From Mactromeris polynyma (lineage: Eukaryota; Mollusca; Bivalvia; Venerida; Mactridae), in contig JASFXZ010000026.1 in assembly GCA_032209605.1 (NCBI GenBank), positions 434,001-498,000 on the forward strand: a stretch of 64,000 nt of DNA, given 5' to 3'. Positions 47,943 through 61,735 of this stretch are shown piece after piece; position 1 is the stretch's first letter; every line of letters begins with the position of its first letter. The notes below the pieces were generated by a model. It worked only from the letters and a program-made list of their open reading frames with translations. It did no database searches and was not told where the DNA came from. The translations under genes and the position numbers were made by a program.

Positions 47943-50900
47943 ATTATATTGACCAAATATACCTATAGAATATGCACAATTTCCAACTTTCAATGCAATG
48001 TATGGTATATTTGAGTTCATTTGTGGATCTATTGACCTAAAAGTCATATATAATTCGTTATATTTACTATTTTAAATGCAATTAGTGAGTAAAATAGAGT
48101 TCAGCTTTTGATTACATTCACCCAATATACCTAAAGAATATGCACAATTTACCACTTACAATGCAATTCATGGGTATATTTGTTTTTAATTGTGGATATA
48201 TTGACCTAAAAGTCATCTATAATGTGTGATATTCACTGTTTTGAATGCAATTAGTGAGGAAAGTAGAGTTCACCTTTTGATTACATTGACCTTATATATC
48301 CAAAGGTAATGCACAATTTCACACTTTCTATTTGCAATTTATGAGTATATTTGAGTTCATTTGTAAATATATTGACCTTAAATACATCTATAAAGTGTAA
48401 ATCTTACTATTTTGAATGCAATTAGTGAGGGAAATAGAGTTCACCTGTTGATGATATGGAACTTAATGTACCTAAAGAATATACACAATTTTCCACTTTC
48501 AATGCAATTGATGGGTATATTTGAGTTCATTTTTGAATATATTGAACTAAAATGCATATATAATGTGTGATATTCACTGTTTTGAATGCAATTAGTGAGG
48601 AAAACAGAGTTCACTTTTTGATTACATTGACCTAATATACCTAAAGAATATGCACAATTTCCCACTTTCAATTGAATTTATGGGTATATTTGAGGTCATT
48701 TTTGAAAATATTGACCTTAAATACATCCATAGTGTGTAAATTTTACTATTTTGAATGCAATAAGTGAGGGAAATAGAGTTCACCTGTTGATTGTATTGAC
48801 CTAATATACTAATATAATATGCACAATTTCCCACTTTCAAAGCAATTTATGGGTATATTTGAGTTCAAGAGTGACTATATTGACCTAAATTCATATATAC
48901 TATGTTATATTCAGTGTTTTGAATGCAATTAGTGAGTAAAACAGAATTCACCTGTTGATTATATTGACCTAATATACCTATAGATTATGTCTGATTTCCT
49001 ATTTTGAATGCAATTTATGGGTATATGTCAGTCCTTTTGTGAATATATTGACATAACATTCATATATAATGTGTTATATTTACTATTTTGAATGCAATAA
49101 ATGGGGAAAATAGAGTTCACTTATGTTATAATATTGACAAAATTCATATATTATATGTTATATTCAGTGTTTTGAATGCAACTAGTGAGGAAAACAGAAT
49201 TCACCTGTTGATTATATTGACCTAATATACCTATACATTATGTCTAATTTCCTATTTTAAATGCAATTTATGGGTATATGTCAGTCCTTTTGTGAATATA
49301 TTGACATAACATTCATATATAATGTGTTATATTTACTATTTTGAATGCAATAAATGGGGAAAATAGAGTTCACTTATGTTATTATATTGACCAAATATAC
49401 CTATAGAATATGCACAATTTCCAACTTTCAATGCAATGTATGGTATATTTGAGTTCATTTGTGGATCTATTGACCTAAAAGTCATATATAATTCGTTATA
49501 TTTACTATTTTAAATGCAATTAGTGAGTAAAATAGAGTTCAGCTTTTGATTACATTCACCCAATATACCTAAAGAATATGCACAATTTACCACTTACAAT
49601 GCAATTCATGGGTATATTTGTTTTTAATTGTGGATATATTGACCTAAAAGTCATCTATAATGTGTGATATTCACTGTTTTGAATGCAATTAGTGAGGAAA
49701 GTAGAGTTCACCTTTTGATTACATTGACCTTATATATCCAAAGGTAATGCACAATTTCACACTTTCTATTTGCAATTTATGAGTATATTTGAGTTCATTT
49801 GTAAATATATTGACCTTAAATACATCTATAAAGTGTAAATCTTACTATTTTGAATGCAATTAGTGAGGGAAATAGAGTTCACCTGTTGATGATATGGAAC
49901 TTAATGTACCTAAAGAATATACACAATTTTCCACTTTCAATGCAATTGATGGGTATATTTGAGTTCATTTTTGAATATATTGAACTAAAATGCATATATA
50001 ATGTGTGATATTCACTGTTTTGAATGCAATTAGTGAGGAAAACAGAGTTCACTTTTTGATTACATTGACCTAATATACCTAAAGAATATGCACAATTTCC
50101 CACTTTCAATTGAATTTATGGGTATATTTGAGGTCATTTTTGAAAATATTGACCTTAAATACATCCATAGTGTGTAAATTTTACTATTTTGAATGCAATA
50201 AGTGAGGGAAATAGAGTTCACCTGTTGATTGTATTGACCTAATATACTAATATAATATGCACAATTTCCCACTTTCAAAGCAATTTATGGGTATATTTGA
50301 GTTCAAGAGTGACTATATTGACCTAAATTCATATATACTATGTTATATTCAGTGTTTTGAATGCAATTAGTGAGTAAAACAGAATTCACCTGTTGATTAT
50401 ATTGACCTAATATACCTATAGATTATGTCTGATTTCCTATTTTGAATGCAATTTATGGGTATATGTCAGTCCTTTTGTGAATATATTGACATAACATTCA
50501 TATATAATGTGTTATTTGTACTATTTTGAATGCAATAAATGGGGAAAATAGAGTTCACTTATGTTATTATATTGACAAAATTCATATATTATATGTTATA
50601 TTCAGTGTTTTGAATGCAACTAGTGAGGAAAACAGAATTCACCTGTTGATTATATTGACCTAATATACCTATACATTATGTCTAATTTCCTATTTTAAAT
50701 GCAATTTATGGGTATATGTCAGTCCTTTTGTGAATATATTGACATAACATTCATATACAATGTGTTATATTTACTATTTTGAATGCAATAAATGGTGAAA
50801 ATAGAGTTCACTTATGTTATTATATTGACCAAATATACCTATAGAATATGCACAATTTCCAACTTTCAATGCAATGTATGGTATATTTGAGTTCATTTGT

Positions 50901-52256
50901 GGATCTATTGACCTAAAAGTCATATATATTTTGTTATATTTACTATTTTAAATGCAATTAGTGAGTAAAATAGAGTTCAGCTTTTGATTACATTCACCCA
51001 ATATACCTAAAAAATATGCACAATTTACCACTTACAATGCAATTCATGGGTATATTTGTTTTTAATTGTGGATATATTGACCTAAAAGTCATCTATAATG
51101 TGTGATATTCACTGTTTTGAATGCAATTAGTGAGGAAAGTAGAGTTCACCTTTTGATTACATTGACCTTATATATCCAAAGGTAATGCACAATTTCACAC
51201 TTTCTATTTGCAATTTATGAGTATATTTGAGTTCATTTGTAAATATATTGACCTTAAATACATCTATAAAGTGTAAATCTTACTATTTTGAATGCAATTA
51301 GTGAGGGAAATAGAGTTCACCTGTTGATGATATGGAACTTAATGTACCTAAAGAATATACACAATTTTCCACTTTCAATGCAATTGATGGGTATATTTGA
51401 GTTCATTTTTGAATATATTGAACTAAAATGCATATATAATGTGTGATATTCACTGTTTTGAATGCAATTAGTGAGGAAAACAGAGTTCACTTTTTGATTA
51501 CATTGACCTAATATACCTAAAGAATATGCACAATTTCCCACTTTCAATTGAATTTATGGGTATATTTGAGGTCATTTTTGAAAATATTGACCTTAAATAC
51601 ATCCATAGTGTGTAAATTTTACTATTTTGAATGCAATAAGTGAGGGAAATAGAGTTCACCTGTTGATTGTATTGACCTAATATACTAATATAATATGCAC
51701 AATTTCCCACTTTCAAAGCAATTTATGGGTATATTTGAGTTCAAGAGTGACTATATTGACCTAAATTCATATATACTATGTTATATTCAGTGTTTTGAAT
51801 GCAATTAGTGAGTAAAACAGAATTCACCTGTTGATTATATTGACCTAATATACCTATAGATTATGTCTGATTTCCTATTTTGAATGCAATTTATGGGTAT
51901 ATGTCAGTCCTTTTGTGAATATATTGACATAACATTCATATATAATGTGTTATTTGTACTATTTTGAATGCAATAAATGGGGAAAATAGAGTTCACTTAT
52001 GTTATAATATTGACAAAATTCATATATTATATGTTATATTCAGTGTTTTGAATGCAATTAGTGAGGAAAACAGAATTCACCTGTTGATTATATTGACCTA
52101 ATATACCTATACATTATGTCTAATTTCCTATTTTAAATGCAATTTATGGGTATATGTCAGTCCTTTTGTGAATATATTGACATAACATTCATATACAATG
52201 TGTTATATTTACTATTTTGAATGCAATAAATGGGGAAAATAGAGTTCACTTATGTT
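47943..52256 (-). repeat. Higher-order repeat: three tandem copies of 1,438 bp
   Basis: The same string (ATTATATTGACC followed by AAATATACCTATAG) starts at 47,943, 49,381, 50,819 and 52,257, spacings of 1,438 bp each. Equivalent monomers at 48,441, 49,879 and 51,317 give the same spacing. The copies are nearly identical, with few substitutions (for example ATTCG versus TTTTG near 48,054, 49,492 and 50,930). 1,438 is 17 half units of 84.6 bp, an odd number. After 52,257 the sequence switches to a different monomer type. Confidence 0.9.
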
Positions 52257-52846
52257 ATTATATTGACCAAATATACCTATAGGATATTCAAAATTTATCT
52301 CATTCAATGCAATTTATGGGTATATTTGAGTTCATTTTTGAATATATTGGCAACAAATTCATATAAAACATGTTATATTTACTATTTAGAATGCAATTAG
52401 TGAGGAAAATAGAGTTCACCTGTTGATTATATTGACCTAATGTACCTATAGATTATGTCTAATTTCCTATTTTGAATGCAATTTATGGGTATATGTCAGT
52501 CCTTTTGTGAATATATTGACATAACATTCATATATAATGTGTTATATTTACTGTTTTCAATGCAATAAATGGGGAAAATAGAGTTCACTTATGTTGTTAT
52601 ATTGACCAAATATACCTATAGGATATGCACAATTTATCTCATTCAATGCAATTTATGGGTATATTTCAGTCCTTTTGTGAATATATTGACATAAAATTCA
52701 TATATATTATGTTATATTCACTGTTTTGAATGCAATTAGTGAGGAAAATAGAGTTCACCTTTTGATTTCATTGACCTAATACACCTAAAGAATATGCACA
52801 ATTTCCCATTTTCATTGCTGTTTATGGGTATATTTGAGTTCATTTT

Positions 52847-53489
52847 GCGCATGGTGGACTGAGCTCCGCAAAAACACGCCGTATGTTGAACATTTAACCG
52901 GTTCTCACTCGTTGGAAATAAAGAAAATACCCTCACTCGTTGGAAATGAATACTTTGACCATATTATCCGGTCATTTTACGGTATTTGCGGGGCCGAAAT
53001 GTAGGTCCCAGTTATTGTAAAGCAAGGCGAAGTGTATAATATAACCTACTTCTAGTTCAGTTTGAATACTTTGAGGTACTGTGAATATAAATTCGTTACA
53101 TTTTTAGACAACCCTTCGTTTAAGCATCATATGATTTATACTATGAAATACAGAATACTGAAAGTGATAAAAAAGAAGAACCATATAACCTTAAAGCTTA
53201 AAACACGCTAAGGTTTGCTAAAAGAGTTTTTAATTAACTTGAAAGATATGAGATGGGTTTGGAAAAAAGCCATCTGACACAAATTAAATAAATACACCAA
53301 AATTCAAGTATTAAATGGTTATGTATAGAATGTTGTAATCATCTTAGTATTTGAATTTCATTAATTAATAAGAATTTCAGATAGCTAGGCTATATGATCA
53401 GATTACTTGAATAATTTTAAGGCCGTAATTAGAGTGTCTCATTCGAAATATTGTTATGCTCATGTCCCCAAATAAACAACCTGAAATAT
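52847..53489 (-). repeat. Embedded non-satellite block, right copy 3 (long form)
   Basis: 643-bp long form with the same junctions. It lies 7,358 bp from right copy 2, the intervening DNA including the three 1,438-bp repeats. Confidence 0.85.
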
Positions 53490-55573
53490 CAGTTAAATTC
53501 ATATATACATGTACCATGTTATATTAACTATTCTGAATGCAATTAGCGAGGAAAATAGAGTTCACCTGTTGATTATATTGATCTAATATACTAATAGAAT
53601 ATGCACAATTTCCAACTTTCAATGCAATGTATGGTATATTTGAGTTCATTTGTGGATCTATTGACCTAAAAGTCATATAAAATTCGTTATATTTACTATT
53701 TTAAATGCAATTAGTAGTAAAATAGAGTTCAGCTTTTGATTACATTCACCCAATATACCTAAAGAATATGCACAATTTACCACTTACAATGCAATTCATG
53801 GGTATATTTGTTTTTAATTGTGGATATATTGACCTAAAAGTCATCTATAATGTGTGATATTCACTGTTTTGAATGCAATTAGTGAGGAAAGTAGAGTTCA
53901 CCTTTTGATTACATTGACCTTATATATCCAAAGGTAATGCACAATTTCACACTTTCTATTTGCAATTTATGAGTATATTTGAGTTCATTTGGGAATATAT
54001 TGACCTTAATATATCTATAAAGTGTAAATCTTACTATTTTGAATGCAATTAGTGAGGGAAATAGAGTTCACCTGTTGATGATATGGAACTTAATGTACCT
54101 AAAGAATATACACAATTTTCCACTTTCAATGCAATTGATGGGTATATTTGGGTTCATTTTTGAATATATTGAACTAAAATGCATATATAATGTGTGATAT
54201 TCACTGTTTTGAATGCAATTAGTGAGGAAAACAGAGTTCACTTTTTGATTACATTGACCTAATATACCTAAAGAATATGCACAATTTCCCACTTTCAATT
54301 GAATTTATGGGTATATTTGAGGTCATTTTTGAAAATATTGACCTTAAATACATCCATAGTGTGTAAATTTTACTATTTTGAATGCAATAAGTGAGGGAAA
54401 TAGAGTTCACCTGTTGATTGTATTGACCTAATATACTAATATAATATGCACAATTTCCCACTTTCAAAGCAATTTATGGGTATATTTGAGTTCAAGAGTG
54501 ACTATATTGACCTAAATTCATATATACTATGTTATATTCAGAGTTTTGAATGCAATTAGTGAGTAAAACAGAATTCACCTGTTGATTATATTGACCTAAT
54601 ATACCTATAGATTATGTCTGATTTCCTATTTTGAATGCAATTTATGGGTATATGTCAGTCCTTTTGTGAATATATTGACATAACATTCATATATAATGTG
54701 TTATATTTACTATTTTGAATGCAATAAATGGGGAAAATAGAGTTCACTTATGTTATTATATTGACAAAATTCATATATTATATGTTATATTCAGTGTTTA
54801 GAATGCAATTAGTGAGGAAAACAGAATTCACCTGTTGATTATATTGACCTAATATACCTATAGATTATGTCTGATTTCCTATTTTAAATGCAATTTATGG
54901 GTATTTGTCAGTCCTTTTGTGAATATATTGACATAACATTCATATATAATGTGTCATATTTACTATATGAATGCAATAAATGGGGAAATAGAGTTCACTT
55001 ATGTTATTATATTAACCAAATATACCTAAAGGATATGCACAATTTATCTCATTCAATGCAATTTATGGGTATATTTGAGTTCATTTTTGAATATATTGGC
55101 AACAAATTCATATTAGAATGCAATTAGTGAGGAAAATAGAGTTCACCTATTGACCCTAATTGTTACCTATGTAGATTATGTCTAAATTTCCTATTTTGAA
55201 TGCAATTTAATGGGTATATTGTCAGTCCTTTTGTGAATATATTGACATAACATTCATATATAATGTGTTATATGTTTACTGTTTCAATGCAATAAATGGG
55301 AAAATATAGTTCACTTAGTTGTTACATTGACCAAATATACCTATAGTGATATGCACGAAATTTATCTCATTCATGCAATTTATGGGTATATTTCAGTCCT
55401 TTTGTGAATATATTGACATAAAATTCATATATATTATGTTATATTCACTGTTTTGAATGCAATTAGTGAGGAAAATAGAGTTCACCTTTTGATTTCATTG
55501 ACCTAATACACCTAAAGAATATGCACAATTTCCCATTTTCATTGCTGTTTATGGGTATATTTGAGTTCATTTT

Positions 55574-56215
55574 GCGCATGGTGGACTGAGCTCCGCAAAA
55601 ACACGCCGTATGTTGAACATTTAACCGGTTCTCACTCGTTGGAAATAAAGAAAATACCCTCACTCGTTGGAAATGAATACTTTGACCATATTATCCGGTC
55701 ATTTTACGGTATTTGCGGGGCCGAAATGTAGGTCCCAGTTATTGTAAAGCAAGGCGAAGTGTATAATATAACCTACTTCTAGTTCAGTTTGAATACTTTG
55801 AGGTACTGTGAATATAAATTCGTTACATTTTTAGACAACCCTTCGTTTAAGCATCATATGATTTATACTATGAAATACAGAATACTGAAAGTGATAAAAA
55901 AGAAGAACCATATAACCTTAAAGCTTAAAACACGCTAAGGTTTGCTAAAAGAGTTTTTAATTAACTTGAAAGATATGAGATGGGTTTGAAAAAAAGCCAT
56001 CTGACACAAATTAAATAAATACACCAAAATTCAAGTATTAAATGGTTATGTATAGAATGTTGTAATCATCTTAGTATTTGAATTTCATTAATTAATAAGA
56101 ATTTCAGATAGCTAGGCTATATGATCAGATTACTTGAATAATTTTAAGGCCGTAATTAGAGTGTCTCATTCGAAATATTGTTATGCTCATGTCCCCAAAT
56201 AAACAACCTGAAATA
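55574..56215 (-). repeat. Embedded non-satellite block, right copy 4 (long form)
   Basis: 642-bp long form with the same junctions. It is the copy nearest the outer edge of the right array. Confidence 0.85.
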
Positions 56216-59200
56216 TCAGTTAAATTCATATATACATGTACCATGTTATATTAACTATTCTGAATGCAATTAGCGAGGAAAATAGAGTTCACCTGTTGAT
56301 TATATTGATCTAATATACTAATAGAATATACACAATTTCCCACTTTCACAGCAATTTATGGGTATATGTGAGTTCAATAGTGTCTATATTGACCGAAAAT
56401 TCATATATAATATGTTATATTCAGTGTTTGGAATGCAATTAGTGAGGGAAATAGAGTTCACCTGTTGATGATATGGAACTTAATGTACCTAAAGAATATA
56501 CACAATTTTCCACTTTCAATGCAATTGATGGGTATATTTGAGTTCATTTTTGAATATATTGAACTAAAATGCATATATAATGTGTGATATTCACTGTTTT
56601 GAATGCAATTAGTGAGGAAAACAGAGTTCATTTTTTGATTACATTGACCTAATATACCTAAAGAATATGCACAATTTCCCACTTTCAATGGAATTCATGA
56701 GTATTTTTGAGGTCATTTTTGAAAATATTGACCTTAAATACATCCATAGTGTAAATTTTACTTTTTTGAATGCAATAAGTGAGGGAAATAGAGTTCACCT
56801 GTTGATTATATTGACCTAATATACTAATATAATATGCACAATTTCCAACTATCAAAGCAATTTATGGGTATATTTGAGTTCAAGAGTGACTATATTGACC
56901 TAAATTCATATATACTATGTTATATTCAGTGTTTTGAATGCAATTAGTGAGTAAAACAGAATTCACCTGTTGATTATATTGACCTAATATACCTATAGAT
57001 TATGTCTGATTTCCTATTTTGAATGCAATTTATGGGTATATGTCAGTCCTTTTGTGAATATATTGACCTAAAAGTCATATATAATGTGTTATATTTACTA
57101 TTTTGAATGCAATAAATGGGGAAAATAGAGTTCACTTATTTCATTATATTGACCAAATATACCTATAGAATATGCACAATTTCCAACTTTCAATGCAATG
57201 TATGGTATATTTGAGTTCATTTGTGGATCTATTGACCTAAAAGTCATATATAATTCGTTATATTTACTATTTTAAATGCAATTAGTGAGTAAAATAGAGT
57301 TCAGCTTTTGATTACATTCACCCAATATACCTAAAGAATATGCACAATTTACCACTTACAATGCAATTCATGGGTATATTTGTTTTTAATTGTGGATATA
57401 TTGACCTAAAAGTCATCTATAATGTGTGATATTCACTGTTTTGAATGCAATTAGTGAGGAAAGTAGAGTTCACCTTTTGATTACATTGACCTTATATATC
57501 CAAAGGTAATGCACAATTTCACACTTTCTATTTGCAATTTATGAGTATATTTGAGTTCTTTTGTGAATATATTGACCTTAAATACATCTATAAAGTGTAA
57601 ATCTTACTATTTTGAATGCAATTAGTGAGGGAAATAGAGTTCACCTGTTGATGATATGGAACTTAATGTACCTAAAGAATATACACAATTTTCCACTTTC
57701 AATGCAATTGATGGGTATATTTGAGTTCATTTTTGAATATATTGAACTAAAATGCATATATAATGTGTGATATTCACTGTTTTGAATGCAATTAGTGAGG
57801 AAAAAAGAGTTCACTTTTTGATTACATTGATCTAATATACCTAAAGAATATGCACAATTTCCCACTTTCAATGGAAATCATGGGTATATTTGAGTTCATT
57901 TTTGAAAATATTGACCTTAAATACATCCATAGTGTGTAAATTTTACTATTTTGAATGCAATAAGTGAGGGAAATAGAGTTCACCTGTTGATTATATTGAC
58001 CTAATATACTAATATAATATGCACAATTTCCCACTTTCAAAGCAATTTATGGGTATATTTGAGTTCAAGAGTGAATATATTGACCTAAATTCATATATAC
58101 TATGTTATATCAGTGTTTTGAATGCAATTAGTGAGTAAAACAGAATTCACCTGTTGATTATATTGACCTAATATACCTATAGATTATGTCTGATTTCCTA
58201 TTTTGAATGCAATTTATAGGTATATGTCAGTCCTTTTGTGAATATATTGACATAACATTCATATATAATGTGTTATATTTACTATTTTGAATGCAATAAA
58301 TGGGGAAAATAGAGTTCACTTATGTTATTATATTGACCAAATATACCTATAGGATATGCACAATTTATCTCATTCAATGCAATTTATGGGTATATTTGAG
58401 TTCATTTTTGAATATATTGGCAACAAATTCATATAAAACATGTTATATTGACTATTTTGAATGTAATTAGTGAGGAAAATAGAGTTCACCTGTTGATTAT
58501 ATTGACCTAATGTACCTAAAGAATATGCACAATTTACCACTTACAATGCAATTCAGGGGTATATTTGTTTTTAATTGTGGATATATTGACCTAAAAGTCA
58601 TATATAATGTGTGATATTCACTGTTTTGAATGCAATTAGTGAGGAAAGTAGAGTTCACCTTTTGATTACATTAACCTAATATATCCAAAGGTAACGCACA
58701 ATTTCACACTTTCATTGCAATTTATGGGTATATTTGAATTCATTTTTGTATATATTGACCTTAAGTAAATCTATAAAGTGTAAATCGTACTATTTTGACT
58801 GCAATTAGTGAGGGAAATAGAGTTCACCTGTTGATTATATTGACCTAATGTACCCAAAGGATAAGCACAATTTACCTCCTTCAATGCAATTTATGGGTAT
58901 ATTTGAGTTCATTTTTGAATATCTTGACAACACATTCATATAAAACATGTTATATTTACTATTTTGAATGTAATTAGTGAGCAAAATAGAGTTCACCTTT
59001 TGATTTCATTGACCTAATATACCTAAAGAATATGCACAATTTTCCACTTTCAATGCAATTCATGGGTATATTTGAGTTCATTTTGCGCATAAAATGTGCT
59101 CAATTTCCCATTTTGAATGCAATTTATGAGTAAATTTTAGTTCATTTTTGAACATATTGACCTTAAATATATGTATAATATGTTACATTTTCTATTTTGA

Positions 59201-59351
59201 ATGCAATTACTGAAGAAAATAGAGTTCACCTGTTGATTATATTGACCTAATATACATAGAATATGCACTATTTTCCACTTTGAATGCAATTTATGTGTGT
59301 ATTTGAGTTCATATGTGAATATATAGACGTGAAATACATACGACAATTAAA

Positions 59352-59585
59352 CTCTCCGGACCAATTAAGACAACCTAATACTTATCGTAAGTTGTCGTAC
59401 GACAGACGTACGTCAGACGTACGTGAACGCACGACTATATAGGACTGGAGAGTCGAGTCTTAAGGTTTTTGACATGTTAAAAAACGGGCTACGACAGCTT
59501 TATAGTCCTGCGTCGACTCTAAAAGACGACTTTTTCAGTCGTAGACCTGTAATATACCTGTCTTAAGTGCAGTGTGACTGGGGCT
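59352..59585. mobile_element. Word-saturated cassette at the satellite edge, right arm
   Basis: Reverse-complement twin of 22,379-22,612 with essentially the same sequence. Again it directly abuts the outermost satellite monomer, so the cassette-satellite junction predates the divergence of the two arms. Confidence 0.45.
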
Positions 59586-60269
59586 TTACATACACACCAA
59601 ACTGCTGACATACAAAACATCTGGCCAATTGGAGGATTGTTCAATCTTGGTTAAACACAACAATATTGAGTATAAAACAAATGTTGACCAACCATCCTAA
59701 CTCCATAGAGTGGGAAGTCATACACATTTTTAAAGGGCTTAACATAGGCAAACAACATTACTACTGTAGAAAGACTCACTGAATAAACAAGGCAGATATA
59801 AGGAGAATGAATTATACAAATTGTTAGCATGTTTTTACAAAATAAAGCAAGTTTGATAAGCACATCATATTCATCGCTGTTGAAGAGGAGTGTGACACTT
59901 GTGTGTATTTGTTTCTAAATGTATTGTATAAGGACAATTGCACATGAACAACATGAAATTGCCAATGTTCTTATTTTCCATAAGAGTGGTATTACGAGAA
60001 CTTTACTCATTCATATCACCGAGATAGCGGTAGTTCATGGCAAATAATGTTTAAGTGAAAATATGGTTTATGGACTTTAATATTACTATTTGCGTTAGCT
60101 GTACTGTTACGGAATAAATGTGTAAAATGTAAGTTAAGTATTACAATGTATATAAATTGCGCTTGTAAGTTTGACACATTTGAAAGAAATTAATTGCGCA
60201 AATAGTGTTACTATTATGGAAATTAGTTAATAGCATTAGTAATGTACTTGTATAAATTTTAGAAATACA

Positions 60270-61735
60270 CATATTGTACAAATAATATACTAGTAGTAGC
60301 ATTAAAGACGGTAACAGCAGTAAAAGCATTGACCACAATAATAGCAGTAGAATCCCTAATGGTATCAACGGCATACGTAACCACAATAACAGTAGAAGCA
60401 GCAGCAGTAGAAGATCGAAAGACAATAACGACAGTATGAAACATTGACGACTGGAGTGGCAACAGTAGTAGTAACGACAGTAATAGCCGAAGTGGAAGTT
60501 ACGACAGTAATAGTAATAGTAACGTTGTTGGTAATAACAGTAGTGATAGTAACGTTGGTAGTAACAGTAATGATAGTAACGTTGGTAATATCAGTAGTAA
60601 TAGTAACGTTGGTAATATAACGATGGGTAACAGCAGTTATGGCGTAAACGATAGTAACACCAATAGTAGTAGTAAAGACAATTACAGCAGCAGTAACGTC
60701 GGTGAGAGCAGTAGTAGCAGTAACGACACTAAAAGCAGCAGTAGCAGTAACGTCGGTGAGAGCAGTAGTAGCAGTAACGACACTAATAGCAGTAGTAGCA
60801 GTAACGTCGGAGAGAGCAGTAGTAGCAGTAACGACACTAATAGCAGTAGTAACAGTAACGACACTAATAGCAGTAGTAGCAGCAACGACCCTAATAGCAG
60901 TAGTAGCAGTAACGTCGGTGAGAGCAGTAGTAGCAGTAACGACACTAATAGCAGTAGTAGCAGTAACGTCGGTGAGAGTAGTAGTAGCAGTTACGACACT
61001 AATAGCAGTAGTAGCAGTAACGTCGGTGAGAGCAGTAGCAGCAGTAACGACACTATAAGAAGTAGTAGCAGTAACGTCGGTGAGAGTAGTAGTAGCAGTA
61101 ACGACACTTATAGCAGTAGTAGCAGTAACGTCGGTGAGAGCAGTAGCAGCAGTAACGACACTAAAAGAAGTAGTAGCAGTAACGTCGGTGAGAGCAGTAG
61201 CAGCAGTAACGACACTATAAGAAGTAGTAGCAGTAACGTCGGTGAGAGTAGTAGTAGCAGTAACGACACTTATAGCAGTAGTAGCAGTAACGTCGGTGGA
61301 GCAGTAGCAGCAGTAACGACACTAAAAGAAGTAGTAGCAGTAACGTCGGTGAGAGCAGTAGCAGCAGTAACGACACTAATAGCAGTAGTAGCAGTAACGT
61401 CGGAGAGAGCAGTAGTAGCAGTAACGTCGGAGAGAGCAGTAGTAGCAGTAACGACACTAATAGCAGTAGTAGCAGTAACGACCCTAATAGCATATACAAC
61501 AGCAGTAGAAGTATTTACTACGGCGATATCAAAAGTAGCTGTAACGACAATGTAAGCATTAATAACAATACCTAAGGACGGTAAGCAGTAACTGTTGTTA
61601 GAACAGTGGTAGTAGTAAGTATAGCAATACTAGCGTCAATAGCAATGATAACACCAGCAGTAGAAGTAAGGAAGGTAAGAGCAGAGACAGAGACTAACAT
61701 TGGCAATAACAATAACTAACAATGGTAATACTCTG
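60270..61735 (-). repeat. 27-bp minisatellite, right arm
   Basis: Mirror copy of the left-arm array, with a core at about 60,685-61,490 and roughly 30 units. The plus strand holds a 310-codon frame (60,623-61,555) of nine-residue units alternating SSSSSNDTN and SSSSSNVGE. The equivalent left-arm frame is closed by a stop, and the frame simply tracks a unit length divisible by three, so I do not annotate it as a gene. A small insertion (TAGTAG type) near 60,290 distinguishes this arm. Confidence 0.9.

Larger units (their letters stand above)
37772..59346 (-). repeat. Satellite array of about 169-bp dimeric monomers, right arm
   Basis: Same satellite in opposite orientation, about 21.6 kb including four embedded blocks, so roughly 110 monomers by length. 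Higher-order periodicity is clearer than on the left: three exact 1,438-bp periods at 47,943-52,256 and two copies of a 1,970-bp period at about 43,365-47,054. Edge monomers near 58,500-59,346 are again the most diverged. Confidence 0.95.

Noticed and set aside
22618..59346. Dozens of 60-138 codon frames such as those starting MKVGNCAYSLGILGQ or MKVGNCAYYISILGQ
   Set aside because: They repeat with the satellite period, change strand with the array, and reflect one monomer phase lacking stops. There is no independent start, splice or domain evidence.
60623..61555. 310-codon Ser/Asn-rich frame as a secreted or adhesive protein
   Set aside because: The frame equals the 27-bp minisatellite, other frames of both strands are also long, and the left-arm twin has an in-frame stop. 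No signal peptide or non-repetitive domain is present.
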